In this document: in pieces, positions 11,785 to 22,254 of the stretch
Layout of the letters: the number at the start of each line of letters is the position of its first letter
How positions within the stretch are numbered: position 1 is the first letter of the stretch
Assembly (NCBI GenBank): GCA_018894105.1
Contig: CM032126.1
Location: forward strand, 3,871,001-3,935,000
Length of the DNA stretch: 64,000 bases
From: Jacaranda mimosifolia
Taxonomy: Eukaryota; Streptophyta; Magnoliopsida; Lamiales; Bignoniaceae
Direction of reading: 5' to 3'
Made by a program: the position numbers and the translations under genes
Notes under the pieces: model-generated
Database searches by the model: none
Told to the model about the DNA's origin: nothing
The model's input: only the letters and a program-made list of their open reading frames with translations

Positions 11785-12948
11785 AAGTTGAAAGGCTTGG
11801 CGCCTAAATATGCACTAGACAAGCATGGGCAGCTGTATAGAAGGTCGATCGCCGGGCCGCCACTCAGGTGCTTAGATCCTGGCCAGGCGAACGAAGTATT
11901 GCAGGAGGTGCATGCGGGTATCTGTGGGAACCACTCGAGTGGAAGGTCTCTGGCTCACAAGATTACCCGCTACGGATATTTCTGGCCCACTCTGCTCAAC
12001 GATTCTGTAGATTTTGCTAGGAAATGCCCATCCTGCCAGGTACATGCGAACATTCAGCATCAACCAGCTGCACCAATGACCAATGTTAGTATCACATGGC
12101 CGTTCGACCAGTGGGGCATCGATATATTAGGGTCGCTCCCCAAAACCTCTGGCCATCGGAAGTTTATCACAGTCGCTGTCGAATATTTTACGAAATGGGT
12201 GGAAGCAGAAATAGTCCCTAAGATCACCGACACGGCTATTAAGAGTTTTATATGGAAGAACATCGTGTGTCGGTTCGGGCTACCTAAGATCCTCATTTTC
12301 AATAACGACACTCAATTCCAAAGCAAAAACACCAGAAGATGGTGCGAAACTTTAGGCATCACGCAACACTTCACTTCAGTAGGGAATCCACAAGCCAATG
12401 GCCAGACCGAGGTCACTAACAGAACAGTCCTATACCACATTAAGAGCCGGATAGCAGGGACAGGAGCCAGTTGGGCAGACAATCTCCCAGGCGTTCTTTG
12501 GGCTTATCGAACGACCCCCCGAACGGCCACAGGCCACAGCCCTTACAGTCTAGTTTATGGATCTGAAGCAGTGATACCATCCGAATTGATTCAGCACACA
12601 GCTAGAGTGATTCATTGCAATCCAATAGCGAATACATCGGAGAGGACGCTGGATTTAATTACCGTAGACGAAAAGCGCCAAATAGCCTACAACAAGATGC
12701 AGATGTACCGCTCAAAAATGGCGGACCGCTACAATAAGTCAGTTCGTCCGAGGAATTTTAAAGTAGGTGATCTAGTCCTGAAGAAAGTGGAGATTTCAAA
12801 ACCAGTCGGGAAGCTTGACCCCAAGTGGGAGGGACCTTATGCAGTCATCAAAGTATGCAAGAACAACGCCTACCGATTAGCGGACACTACAGGTCGCGAG
12901 CTACCTCGACCATGGAATGCGGTAAACTTGAAAAAATTCTTTGTGTAA
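11785..12948 (+). pseudogene. pol: integrase with lost catalytic Asp
   Basis: Open for about 386 codons to TAA 12946. The zinc-binding N-terminus is visible (HAGICGNH, then CPSCQ). The core begins QWGIDILGSLP, which carries the first catalytic Asp. The second catalytic motif, normally SDNGTQF in the family, reads FNNDTQF at 12298-12318: the Asp is Asn (AAT 12301) and the following Gly is Asp. The final Glu is present in GQTEVTNR. The C-terminus has the usual KVGDLVLKK and DPKWEGPYAV segments. The frame is open but the enzyme is predicted inactive. The neighbouring Ser, Asp and Gly changes are all explained by C-to-T or G-to-A transitions. Confidence 0.85.
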
Positions 12949-13497
12949 ACTGTTTAATTGACATCTGTTGTATTGGTTATAAAAAACAAGGCACATCACG
13001 ATTGAAAACTTGAAAAGATTTGGCATCTAAGTCGAGGCCACCGGCCGAGACCACCTTAGTCGACCCCGAAGTCGACGAAAGGATCTGGCATCTAAGTCGA
13101 GGCCTCCGAATTTAGGAGACCAATGCTTTGCATGGTGAAAAGACCCTTAAAGATGGAAGTCGAGCCCCGATCGCAAACGAAAGTTAGCTACAAAAAGGTA
13201 GCGAAACCATCTTATATTGCAATTGTAAGAAGTGTTCCACAACAACCACTATTCGCATCCTATCAACTTACACAAGTTGGCCATACAAATTTTAAACCAA
13301 TGAAGACAAAATAACCATCCATTCGATGAAGGGGGCAAGCACAAATACTAAACGCAATTAATTCTACCCGACAAAGCAGTAGACAAACGACAATATAGAG
13401 CGAACCACCAGCAGAGAATGGGCAAAGAAATTTCATTTCATAATGTCTCAGTAAGACATATATACAGAAGGAAAAGTAAAAAATACAAGGCAAGGGC
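12949..13497. other. Noncoding spacer of the retrotransposon
   Basis: Lies between the end of integrase and the end of the antisense gene, so it is the convergent 3' region of both. GATTTGGCATCTAAGTCGAGG near 13017 recurs at 13081 as GATCTGGCATCTAAGTCGAGG. No coding signal. Confidence 0.6.
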
Positions 13498-15937
13498 CTA
13501 GCTAGAATTTCCAGACCCTTCAGTAGCAAGCGTTGGAGCCAAAACAGATGGAGGTTCAGGTGGCGCCTCTGCAACGGGAACGGCCGCGGTAACTGCTTAG
13601 GAGGGACTGGCAGCAGAGGGCATAAACAGCCGTGGAGCAGCTGGGAAGAATGCGGCGGCATCTGCCCTGTTCTCAGAAATTTCATAGGCAAGGTCGCCAG
13701 CAAACTCGAACTCTCGGCCCACCGCATTCAGCTTCTTCTTTAGTTCTGCCTTCTGCCTCTCTTTGGGGCTCATGTCGACAACATCGGCATATTCGATCTC
13801 AGCAGTATCTGCCTCGTTGACATCTTCATCGACCAGCGGGCACAGTTGCTCATCGAAGCCAAGGCCCATCTTCGAGCGATCCTCATCGCTGATGCCGTAA
13901 CCCAGATGTTGTAATTGGGCGATGGCCCTCTTAAATGCATCCCATGCGTCATCCAAAGCAAGCACAACACTTGCGTCTTGGAAGGCGGGGCTCACCATAA
14001 ATTGTTGGACGACCTCCTTCCGCACCTCGGGCATCACCCGAGCAAACTCCTCCCTGGCTTCGACCAGGCGTTCACTTCGGCCGGCCGCACGACTAGACTC
14101 ATAGGCGACTTGAATATTTAGCTCCAGTTTTTTCAACTTCGCCTCCATTCGGGTCTGCTCCGTTACCGCCAGCACCACCTGACGGTCTTTCGCCTCCATA
14201 TCTTTGGCATACTGGGCGTTTGCCCTCTCAAGCTCCTCGACCCGCATTTGGGAGGACTCTAGCTGAACCTTCAAGGTCTCAGCGTCCTCACCCCCCTCCA
14301 ATTGCTCCCGATCGGCCAGCGCCACCTCGGAACGGCGAAACATGTGATAGCCTAGCTGCTCGACCTGAAACACGAGACTATGTCAGAGGGCAGCTAAACG
14401 AAGGAAAAGAAGAGTTAAATAGGTAGACATCCAGGTTTCTAGATCTTACCATGTTTGCATGATAGGCGAACTTACACAGCAACCCAGGCTTGGTTAAACC
14501 CAGGAATTTATTCTGGTCAGCCATGAACTGCGCAGCTATCAGCACTTTTAAGGGATCCAACCTGGCAGGCCCTGAGGATACCATGCTAGATGAGTCGCCC
14601 ACAGCTACACCTGGATCTGACCCGAATCGAGGAGATGGGAATTTTCGCAAATTAAAGAGGGCCTCGGGGCTTTGGTCCACGAAGAGCTCTTTTCCCGTCG
14701 GCACGTTCAGCCCCGTGCCCTTCGACTTCCCATTCCCGGCAGCTGCCTTCTTCGGGGGGGGAGCAGCCGGCTTGCCCATGGGTCTCTTTCCCCGACCCAC
14801 AGTTCTCTCGACCTCTTCTTGTCGAGTAGACGAAGGTGTTCTGGAGGGCGCGGGGGCAGCAGTTAATCGGCGTGGCTCGTCGGCCCCCGATGACTCTTCT
14901 CGAATCGTGCTGCCTTGTCGATGCTGCTTATTCTTTTCAATGCGAGCCAGCACACTAGCCCTAGACCTGTTCATGATTTCGTCGCGGTCTGCACAGGATA
15001 AGCAACAGAAAATGTCAATTACAGGAATGTTCATAAGCAAACAACAGGGTACGGCGCATGCAGTTAGTCTACCTATCTCATAATCAGCAGGAAAATTTAA
15101 AGGGGCTGGCGACAACCCAGCCAACACCAATTGCCTCTCCTCGAGGAATACAGTGGCTTCGATGGGACCAAAATCGACCAGGTCCCTCACGAATGTGCTT
15201 GACCAGGTTGGAGCATGATTCCCTGGTACCTCGACCGGACCCCTCATCCACTCTCGAGGAATATCGAACCCTCCCTTTACCGGCACAAAGAAGTAGCGTT
15301 TCTTCCATGCTTGACCATAGGACGAGGAAGGCGCCACGAGGAACCTTCGACGAGGCCGAGCACTCAGATAATAAAAGCCCGTTTCCTCGGTGCTACCGAA
15401 TTTACGCAACATGCAAAGATAAAACAGGTTTGAAAATTTTTCAAAGGTCGGGGGTTGGTTGTACAGGCACATTAGAACTATAAAGCTACACAACGTCGAA
15501 AAACAGTTGGGCAGCAGTTGCGTGATGCACACTCGAAGACCCCTAAGCAGACCTATCATGCTCTTGCTCAAGGGAAACCTAAGACCGCACCTAAGTGCAT
15601 CCTCGAAAACAGTTATGCAACCGGCAGGGGCACGGTGCATTTGACCAGGAGGCCCAGGGGCTAGCAACTGGAATTCGCGAGGAATGTGGTAAAGCTCTTG
15701 AACGCGGGCCAGTTCCAAGGGGGTGATGGTAGGGATTATCTCACTATAGTGGTTTGGGGTAAATAATCGCCCGCGAGAAGAAGGTACCCAGTTGGGCCCA
15801 GCCCCCCCTCCCCCCCGTGCGTTGCTCGAGCCGCCGGAGCTTGAGCTGCTTGAGTCAGAAAACTCCCTATGGTCCTTAGACACAGTGGCTTCACTACCCC
15901 CACCGGAAGTACCACCAGAACTGAATAGCCCAAACAT
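13498..15937 (-). CDS. Antisense spliced gene of the retrotransposon (transposase_28-like)
   Basis: Read on the minus strand. ATG 15937 begins MFGLFSSGG. Exon 1 is 15937-15073, exon 2 14988-14450, exon 3 14364-13597, giving 723 aa. Donor and acceptor sites read GATAG/GTAGAC...TGTGCAG/ACC and ACATG/GTAAGA...TTTCAG/GTC. Frame is kept across both. Exon 1: Ser/Gly-rich head, then a globular domain (ELYHIPREF, FEDALRCGLRFPL, WKKRYFFV) that I recognise as the 'putative gypsy-type transposon' family (Pfam Transposase_28). Exon 2: basic, Pro-rich linker. Exon 3: coiled coil (LESSQMRVEELERANAQ) and an acidic tail. TAA 13597 is followed by 32 more in-frame codons to TAG 13498, so the stop may be recent. 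Intron 1 is 84 nt and open in frame, so its retention would not break the protein. Function unknown. Antisense genes of this kind are known in Tat/Retand elements. Confidence 0.75.
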
Positions 15938-16289
15938 TTTCTTCAAAGAAAGGTGGAAAGAAATAGAGGGGGAAGAGTACTTACTAGATTGGAAAGCTAA
16001 ACCCAGAAAATCTCGAAAGAAAGCGCAAAGGTTAGTGATTCTCGCACCAGGGAATATCTGAAGCGGTAAAGGTGAAAGCAAGCTGAATGCCAGTCAGTAT
16101 TTGTAAAGAAAGAGGCGCGGTTATCCAAGCGTCCGCATTAATGGGGGAAACTATAATGCCGCCCCACGCGCGCCACGATATAACCGCTCAGCAGACACGC
16201 AAAACCCTGGTCGAGGCACGTTAGTATTCGCTACTTCCCAATGCCGCTCGTCGATTCCCTCAATCCGCATTGCGAAGTGGGGGGACTCA
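15938..16289. other. Antisense-gene leader and polypurine tract
   Basis: Upstream of the antisense ATG, so it should hold that gene's 5' leader or promoter; no clear TATA box seen. At 16274-16286 the run GAAGTGGGGGGAC, 3-4 bases before the 3' LTR, is the polypurine tract that primes plus-strand DNA synthesis. Confidence 0.6.
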
Positions 16290-17106
16290 TGATATAGGGT
16301 GGCCCAAAAGGCCCAACGTTCAGACAACGGCCCAGGGCCCATGAGCCACGTCGACCCTGTTCGACCAGGTAATGGCCCCGAAAGGCCCAACGTTCAGACA
16401 ACGGCCCAGGGCCCATGAGCTACGTCGACCCTGTTCGATTAGGTAGTGGCCCCGAAAGGCCCAGCGATCAGACAACGGCCCAGGGCCCATGGGACACGTC
16501 GACTATGTTCGACCAGTCTCCCCCAGGCCCAGGCGAGCGCCTCAGAGCCCTCGGATAGTATCGACCATATTCGACCCCCGTCAGGCTGATAGGAGGTCGA
16601 ATTCTACACAGTACTCTACCACCGCATTAAATGTGTTGACTGGCACCACGCCACCGCATTCATGGCGCATGCCATCCCCTCACTGTTTGACACGGCAGGC
16701 GCCACCCAGTATACCGTCCCGTCTTATAGCATGAAAGGACATTTAGCTGGCAAAATTCAAACAGGGGAATAGACTAATTGCCCCTTTGAGAAGTTGAAGA
16801 CCCTAAGGGTAAGCCAAGGGCTTACCTGTCATTCCCTGCAAGGGGAAGAATATAAAAACTCCTCTGTCTTGCCTCACAAGGTATGCAAAAAAAAGAGATA
16901 CTCTGAAACTACCTTACTCCATTGAAAAAGACTGAAAATACTGACTTGAGCGTCGGAGGGTCTAAGCCGATGGCCACTCGGCTAGCCTAACGTTTACCTT
17001 GATTGTAGGATTCTCAAACATCATCAACGGAAGACCTCCACCTTGGAGGTTAAACCTAATATAGATCGGAATCGGAGTACCTGTATTACGATTCGGACCC
17101 TCATCA
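16290..17106 (+). repeat. 3' LTR (817 bp)
   Basis: Same TG...CA ends as the 5' LTR, followed by the CTATA target duplication. It is 74 bp longer because it carries three rather than two copies of the GC-rich unit at its start (about 16293-16520). Outside the array about 16 substitutions separate the LTRs by eye, 13 of them transitions. Confidence 0.95.
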
Positions 17107-17417
17107 CTATATATCCACACTCATTACAACTATAAATACAAAAAAAAATATTTATATAAAAACAAATTTTCCCCGTAATAACTCGACCAAAAACCCAGTG
17201 ATTCGATATATGTAGGTAAAAATTATTTTATTCTAAAACAAATAAAACATATCATTTTCTCCGAAAATAATGTTTGTTTTGAAAGAAAATATACAATTTT
17301 TTCCCAAAATAGTATTCAACAATCTCCCAGAACAAATCAAACATAAATCATATTTTTCAACTCCCTCTCTAAAATACATCCTTTTCCAAAACAACTAAAA
17401 TAATGCCAAACAAAGCC

Positions 17418-19493
17418 TAAACAATTCGGGTGATTACCACTAAGACCTACTAATTAGCACATTTGACCATAAAGCGAAGCTGGGAACCTCGCGATTATCA
17501 TTGTCATTACATATGGAGGCAGAAACCCCTTGGTTTACCCTCCCCAATGCAGATGATCTTATCTCTGAGAATAACACCTGGAGAAACAATTTTTATTTTT
17601 TATTTTTTTATTTTTTTAGCTCTACAAATTATTAGACTGGACCAGTCTAGAATATCTTGGTAAGTGTAGCATGTAGACTATTGTTGTAGATAAAAAGTTA
17701 AAAAAATAAATAAATCCATAAATAAATGTACTTAGAAAGGAGAAAAGCCTTCCTGCTTGGGGCAAGCAGCTAGCTAGAGATTGCAGTATTTAAGTTGGAG
17801 GTCTGTGTGAAACCAAAATAAAGAGTCCAACAGCAACCAATAACAAATATCTTTACTTGGCTACATTGCACCACATGGACTCTTGAATCTTGATGAATAA
17901 AGTGATCGCAATTAAATGATATTTGTTTAATTCATCATGAAAAAAGATTTTAAACATAGCTGTTGCGGGTGGTGGGGAATTGTTCTTGTACTATAATTTT
18001 TCCCAATTCAAGAAAGTATAGGAAAAGCTAGCAACAACCAAGTAATCACTCATATAAGTTATTGGAATGATACTTCTGGTCAATTTGGTTGGATTCTTAT
18101 GGATTTGGGGTTGGGGTATGAATGAAGCCAGCTCACTGTCATTTTGCTACGAAATTAATTTTATAGTCGTACTTAAAAATGTTTATAATAAATAATCAAA
18201 ATTTATTAGCTATCAATTCATGACTTTATATATTCGAAGCTTAATGGAATAACAATACAATATCTATAGAAAAATTAATATATGTAAAAAAAAATAAAAA
18301 TCATTAGCTATTAATTGGTCGTAATGAGAGTTAACTACAATACCATTTACTTCAAATTTGGTTAGATTGATTTTGTAGTTAAAACTGCAAATTTTTAGAA
18401 TTAGCTTTGAATTAATCATAGATGATGCCCTAATTTTTATAGTGTTTGATTGTGTATTTCGAAATTGAATAAAAATTAGAATCATTGTGATTTGTAGTGA
18501 AAAATTTTCACGCCAAGTCGATATGAAAAATAGAGAGATAAAATGCTTGAAAAGAAAATTAAATGCGGTGAGGTTGTAAATATGATTGCATAGATGTAAA
18601 ATGTGCAATAACATTAGAATTCTTCAAGAATCCAACAGACAGAGCGATCCAAATAATGAGTTTGTTCGAATCAGTCCAAATTGACTCATTACAAAAGAAC
18701 ACATATTCTTGGTACTTTTGGACTCCCATGTTATTTAGTGCTAGTATGGTTTTGTTTTCACTTTTCCCTTTCATTTTCTCCAGAAAACAAAAATAGAAAA
18801 ATATTAACTTCTTCTCCATTTTCACATACATTTTCATCCTTAAAACATTTTGCCAAACACATTTTTACATGCGTTCTCTTCATTTTCATATCTTATTTTT
18901 CTCTACTATTATTTGTACGATTTTTAATAGAAAAACACAATAATATCTAAATACATCTCATTTTCAACCATGCACAATCATTTTATTTTACACAAAATAT
19001 CCAAATAATATTTTATTTTCAAATCAAAACTCATAACTAGCTTTTCACTTTTTGAATTTGACAAAAAAATGAAAAAGGACTTTGAAAACATATTCAAACG
19101 GATTCTTACATTTTCCACCACTAATTTAGCTCGTAGGTTCTCTCATAATGTGGTGATGAAGCCCTGCTAAATATCGGGCTGTCCACATAGAATTTGATGT
19201 CTGAACATGACAATGCAGTCACAATTTCATTACATGGGAATTGAGCAACCCCTGATATATAGTTCAGTTGTGCTGATGAATATTACAGACAAATTCTGGG
19301 GTTTGGTTGGCTGTAATAGAATTTAGCATTTGTCAGCTCCTTTATATTTCTCTCTGCAGTGCAGTATCTTACAGAAAAAGAAGAGTTTGATCTGAGGTCC
19401 AAATAGAGTGGAATTTTACATGTATTTTACGCAGTACGTACATATTATATGATTTTTATTTCTTTCTTTCTCGAAACCCTATTCGTAGCTGTA

Positions 19494-19525
<32 letters not shown>

Positions 19526-19867
19526 TCTCTAGTTCTATTCCCAAAGCTGTACAGACAGCCTGCAGGCTGCCACCCACTCTTTAGTCTTTACTCATTCAAT
19601 TTTTTTAATTACTTTTTTCTAGTTTCTTTCTTTTCTTTTCTTTTTTTTTTTAATTTTTAATCTTTTTGTTGGCCCTTTAACTTTCTATTGCTGCTGTCTT
19701 GTCTGAGTGTCTTCTACCAAGTGCCCTGTGTTTGTCCAGTGGTCAGATCACTGTGCCTAAAAACACAAGATACCATAGGTTTTTTTTGTTTTTTTTTTCT
19801 AGCGCATTCTTTCTTCATTTTTTTTTCAAAAATAAAAAAATAATTTTGTTTTTCACACAATCCCCTA
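17418..19867. other. Intergenic DNA upstream of GRF
   Basis: No gene recognised on either strand. It includes a repeat related to 580-995 (about 18720-19105), a (CTG)n tract at 19495 and pyrimidine-rich stretches around 19600-19850. Short frames are low-complexity Phe/Leu-rich translations of T-rich DNA. Confidence 0.5.
19495..19522 (+). repeat. (CTG)n microsatellite
   Basis: Nine to ten consecutive CTG units preceded by GTAGCTGTAG. Not part of a supported reading frame. Confidence 0.9.
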
Positions 19868-21435
19868 CTCTCTGTTCTTCTACGTTTTTTAAAAATATTT
19901 TTTTATCTTAAAAAAAAATTCAGATAAAAATATATTTTTTAAATTTTTTCCAAAACACTCAAATTTTATCTCCAAAAAATTTCTTACAATTCACCCAAAA
20001 AACCTCTACATCCTAAAACCAGACACACCCGTTATTTTCTCACTTTACCTATCACATTATTATTTATTAATCACTATTTTACTTCACTCATCTATATTTA
20101 TATTTACATATATAAAAATATTAAAATTTTATTTGTTAAAAAATTCTAAAACTTATGTTTACAAATTTAATTAAACTAATTATCGAAAAAATGAATTAAA
20201 TTTAATTAAATATTATTTATGTTATTACTAAATAATTCATTTATTGAATATCATTTAAATTAATTAAATTTACTTGTTAATTAAATAATATATTAGTTAT
20301 ATTTAATATTTAATGTATTAATAAATATTACATTTATCCATTTTATAAATAACTTAAGATGTTTTAATTTGATTTAATAAATAAATTAATCTTCTTCAAA
20401 AAAAATTCTTCATTAAATATTAACCTTCACATTAATTTAAAATTATAATAAAAAATTTGATTATAGGGTGATATTTATTTAATAATCTATTAAATTTAAT
20501 AAATTAATATTGATATGCTTAAAGTAATTGTTGAGAGAATAATTAAATTTAAGTAAAATTATTTGATTATTACTACGTAATTTATTTACTAAATAATGTA
20601 TTAATTAAATGATGAGTTAAAGTAATTAAATAACTTATTAAATTAATTTATTTAAATAATTTGTTATTTATATATTAATTATGTTTCATATTTTACATAT
20701 AATTAAATATTGCATTTTTTATTTAATAAATAATTTAAGATGATGCAATTTCATATAATATAATATTATTTATTTTTTTAATATGATGACTCGTTATTAA
20801 GTCTTATATATAAATTATTAAAAAGTTATTTTATTTAAATAAATAACTAAATTTTATTTATACATAAATCATAAGTAATAAATAGTTAAATAATTATATT
20901 TTAATTAATAAATAGTAATTAGTTTATAATTAATGTGTAGTAATTAAACTTTTTTAGAAGTCGATATTAACAATTATGATATAAGTTGATTTTTTATATA
21001 ATTATGATTTCATGAATAATTAATATTTATTAATGTATATTTTATTACAAATAATACATTATTTACTAATGTTAAATTTATAAAAATATAAATTTTAAAA
21101 TAAATAATCAATTAAATTAATTACACTTATATTTCAATCATTACAAATACACATACACACACCTCCAACAATAAATATACATACATATAATACATAAAAA
21201 AAAAATTCACTTTAATCCTACAAATCCAACAAAAAATAACTGATTTGACATTCACAATAAAGTTTGCCTCTCCCAAAATATAAAGAAATAAACAACTTAT
21301 TCCCAAATTATTTTTAATATTTTCCCAAAAAAAAAAAAAAAAATACACTTCAGCACATTCTTCAAATTTTCTCCCAAAAATCCATTTCTTCAAAATATTT
21401 TCTAGAAAGTGGCCAAAACATAGAAGAACAGGCCC
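19868..21435. mobile_element. 1.5-kb AT-rich element, copy 1
   Basis: Collinear over its whole length with 26872-28365. Shared segments include CTGTTCTTCTACG at the left, TTACAATTCAC with ACTTATGTTTACAAA soon after, many TTAATTAAAT words, TTGATAT-type words and AAGAACAGGCCCT at the right. It has no coding capacity. The right end carries GGCCC, but the left end (CTCTCTGTTC) has lost the GGGCC seen in copy 2. Probably a non-autonomous DNA transposon; the superfamily is unclear. Confidence 0.65.
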
Positions 21436-22254
21436 TACATTTTCTCGAAAACACTTTTTTTTTTTTTTTTCATCACACTTTGTTATATCAAAGGCAATAC
21501 TTGAGTGTCTTGAGAAAAAAATTATTATATTCAGAGAAATGTTTTTGGAAGTGCTTTGGGAAAATGTGATGTATTTTTTATGTTATTTTGAAAATTAACT
21601 AGAGATTATTTTTAATACAATAATATGTTCTATTTTATTTGAGAAGGGAATAAATTATACTACAAATATCAAGTCAGTATTTTTTATCTAGTTAGTAGGT
21701 ATTAACATATAATTTCATATTGTTTTATATATATATATAATTGTAATGTTAGAATACATATATATATATTATTGAATTTAAAAAATAAAGATAATGATTA
21801 ATGACATTTTGTGATGGTTCAGATGTTTCATAGGAAATATTGTGGAAAAATATTTAAACATATAATTCTAAATTTACTCAGTTCTGCCAAGGCACCACAC
21901 ACCCGAATTATGTTATCATGCCATATAAACCATTTTTATACCAAATATATATTTTCAAAGTATAAAATCATTTTTATTTTTTTTTACTACATAGCCAAGT
22001 ACTCTAAAAATCAAAACAATCAATCAAATGACCTAAAAAACCCCATCCCCCCACCCCACCAAAAAGAAAAGGTAAAAAAGAAGGAAAGAAAGGATATAAG
22101 GTGGCCATAGAGAAGTCCCTGCAAAAGCCTTTCACCAACTTTCTCCCCTAACATGCTCAACACACCAAACACAGTTTACTAGACCATAACAACAAAATCC
22201 CCAACCCCTTCTCTCCTTTTTATCTATCTATCTGACTCTTTTTCGCTTTTTTCC
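21436..22254. other. GRF upstream region
   Basis: AT-rich to about 22000, then C/A-rich and pyrimidine-rich to the ATG. A TATA-like word (GATATAAGG) lies near 22093, followed by CTTTCACCAACTTTCTCCCC, which could be the start of the transcript. The last 100 bases are CT-rich, as in many plant 5' leaders. No separate gene. Confidence 0.45.

Larger units (their letters stand above)
6637..17106 (+). mobile_element. Ty3/gypsy LTR retrotransposon, Tat lineage
   Basis: 10,470-bp element with both LTRs starting TG and ending CA, flanked by identical 5-bp target duplications CTATA (6632-6636 and 17107-17111). Internal order: primer-binding site, gag, protease, reverse transcriptase, RNase H, a second RNase H, integrase, an antisense spliced gene, polypurine tract. 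A second RNase H plus an antisense gene before the 3' LTR is characteristic of the Tat group (Retand/Tat-like). By eye the LTRs differ at about 16 of roughly 660 aligned bases, mostly transitions, plus one 74-bp repeat unit, so insertion is fairly recent. The gag-pol frame is nevertheless broken by seven stops and two frameshifts, so the copy is non-autonomous. GC-rich coding DNA contrasts with AT-rich flanks. Confidence 0.95.
6452..17417. mobile_element. MITE split by nested LTR retrotransposon
   Basis: The outer element is represented by 6452-6636 and 17112-17417, about 490 bp in total. The left end begins GGCTTTATTTGC. The right end, reversed, begins GGCTTTGTTTGGC, the same terminal family as the MITE at 5437. 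TAA precedes the left end (6449-6451) and TAA follows the right end (17418-17420), the TWA-type target duplication of PIF/Harbinger elements. Removing 6637-17106 and one CTATA restores a continuous element. Terminal match is imperfect after about 12 bases, so the call is likely but not certain. Confidence 0.6.

Noticed and set aside
19860..21435. CRISPR-like or tandem array in AT-rich region
   Set aside because: The recurring TTAATTAAAT words are compositional. There is no fixed repeat-spacer spacing, and CRISPR is not expected in a plant genome.
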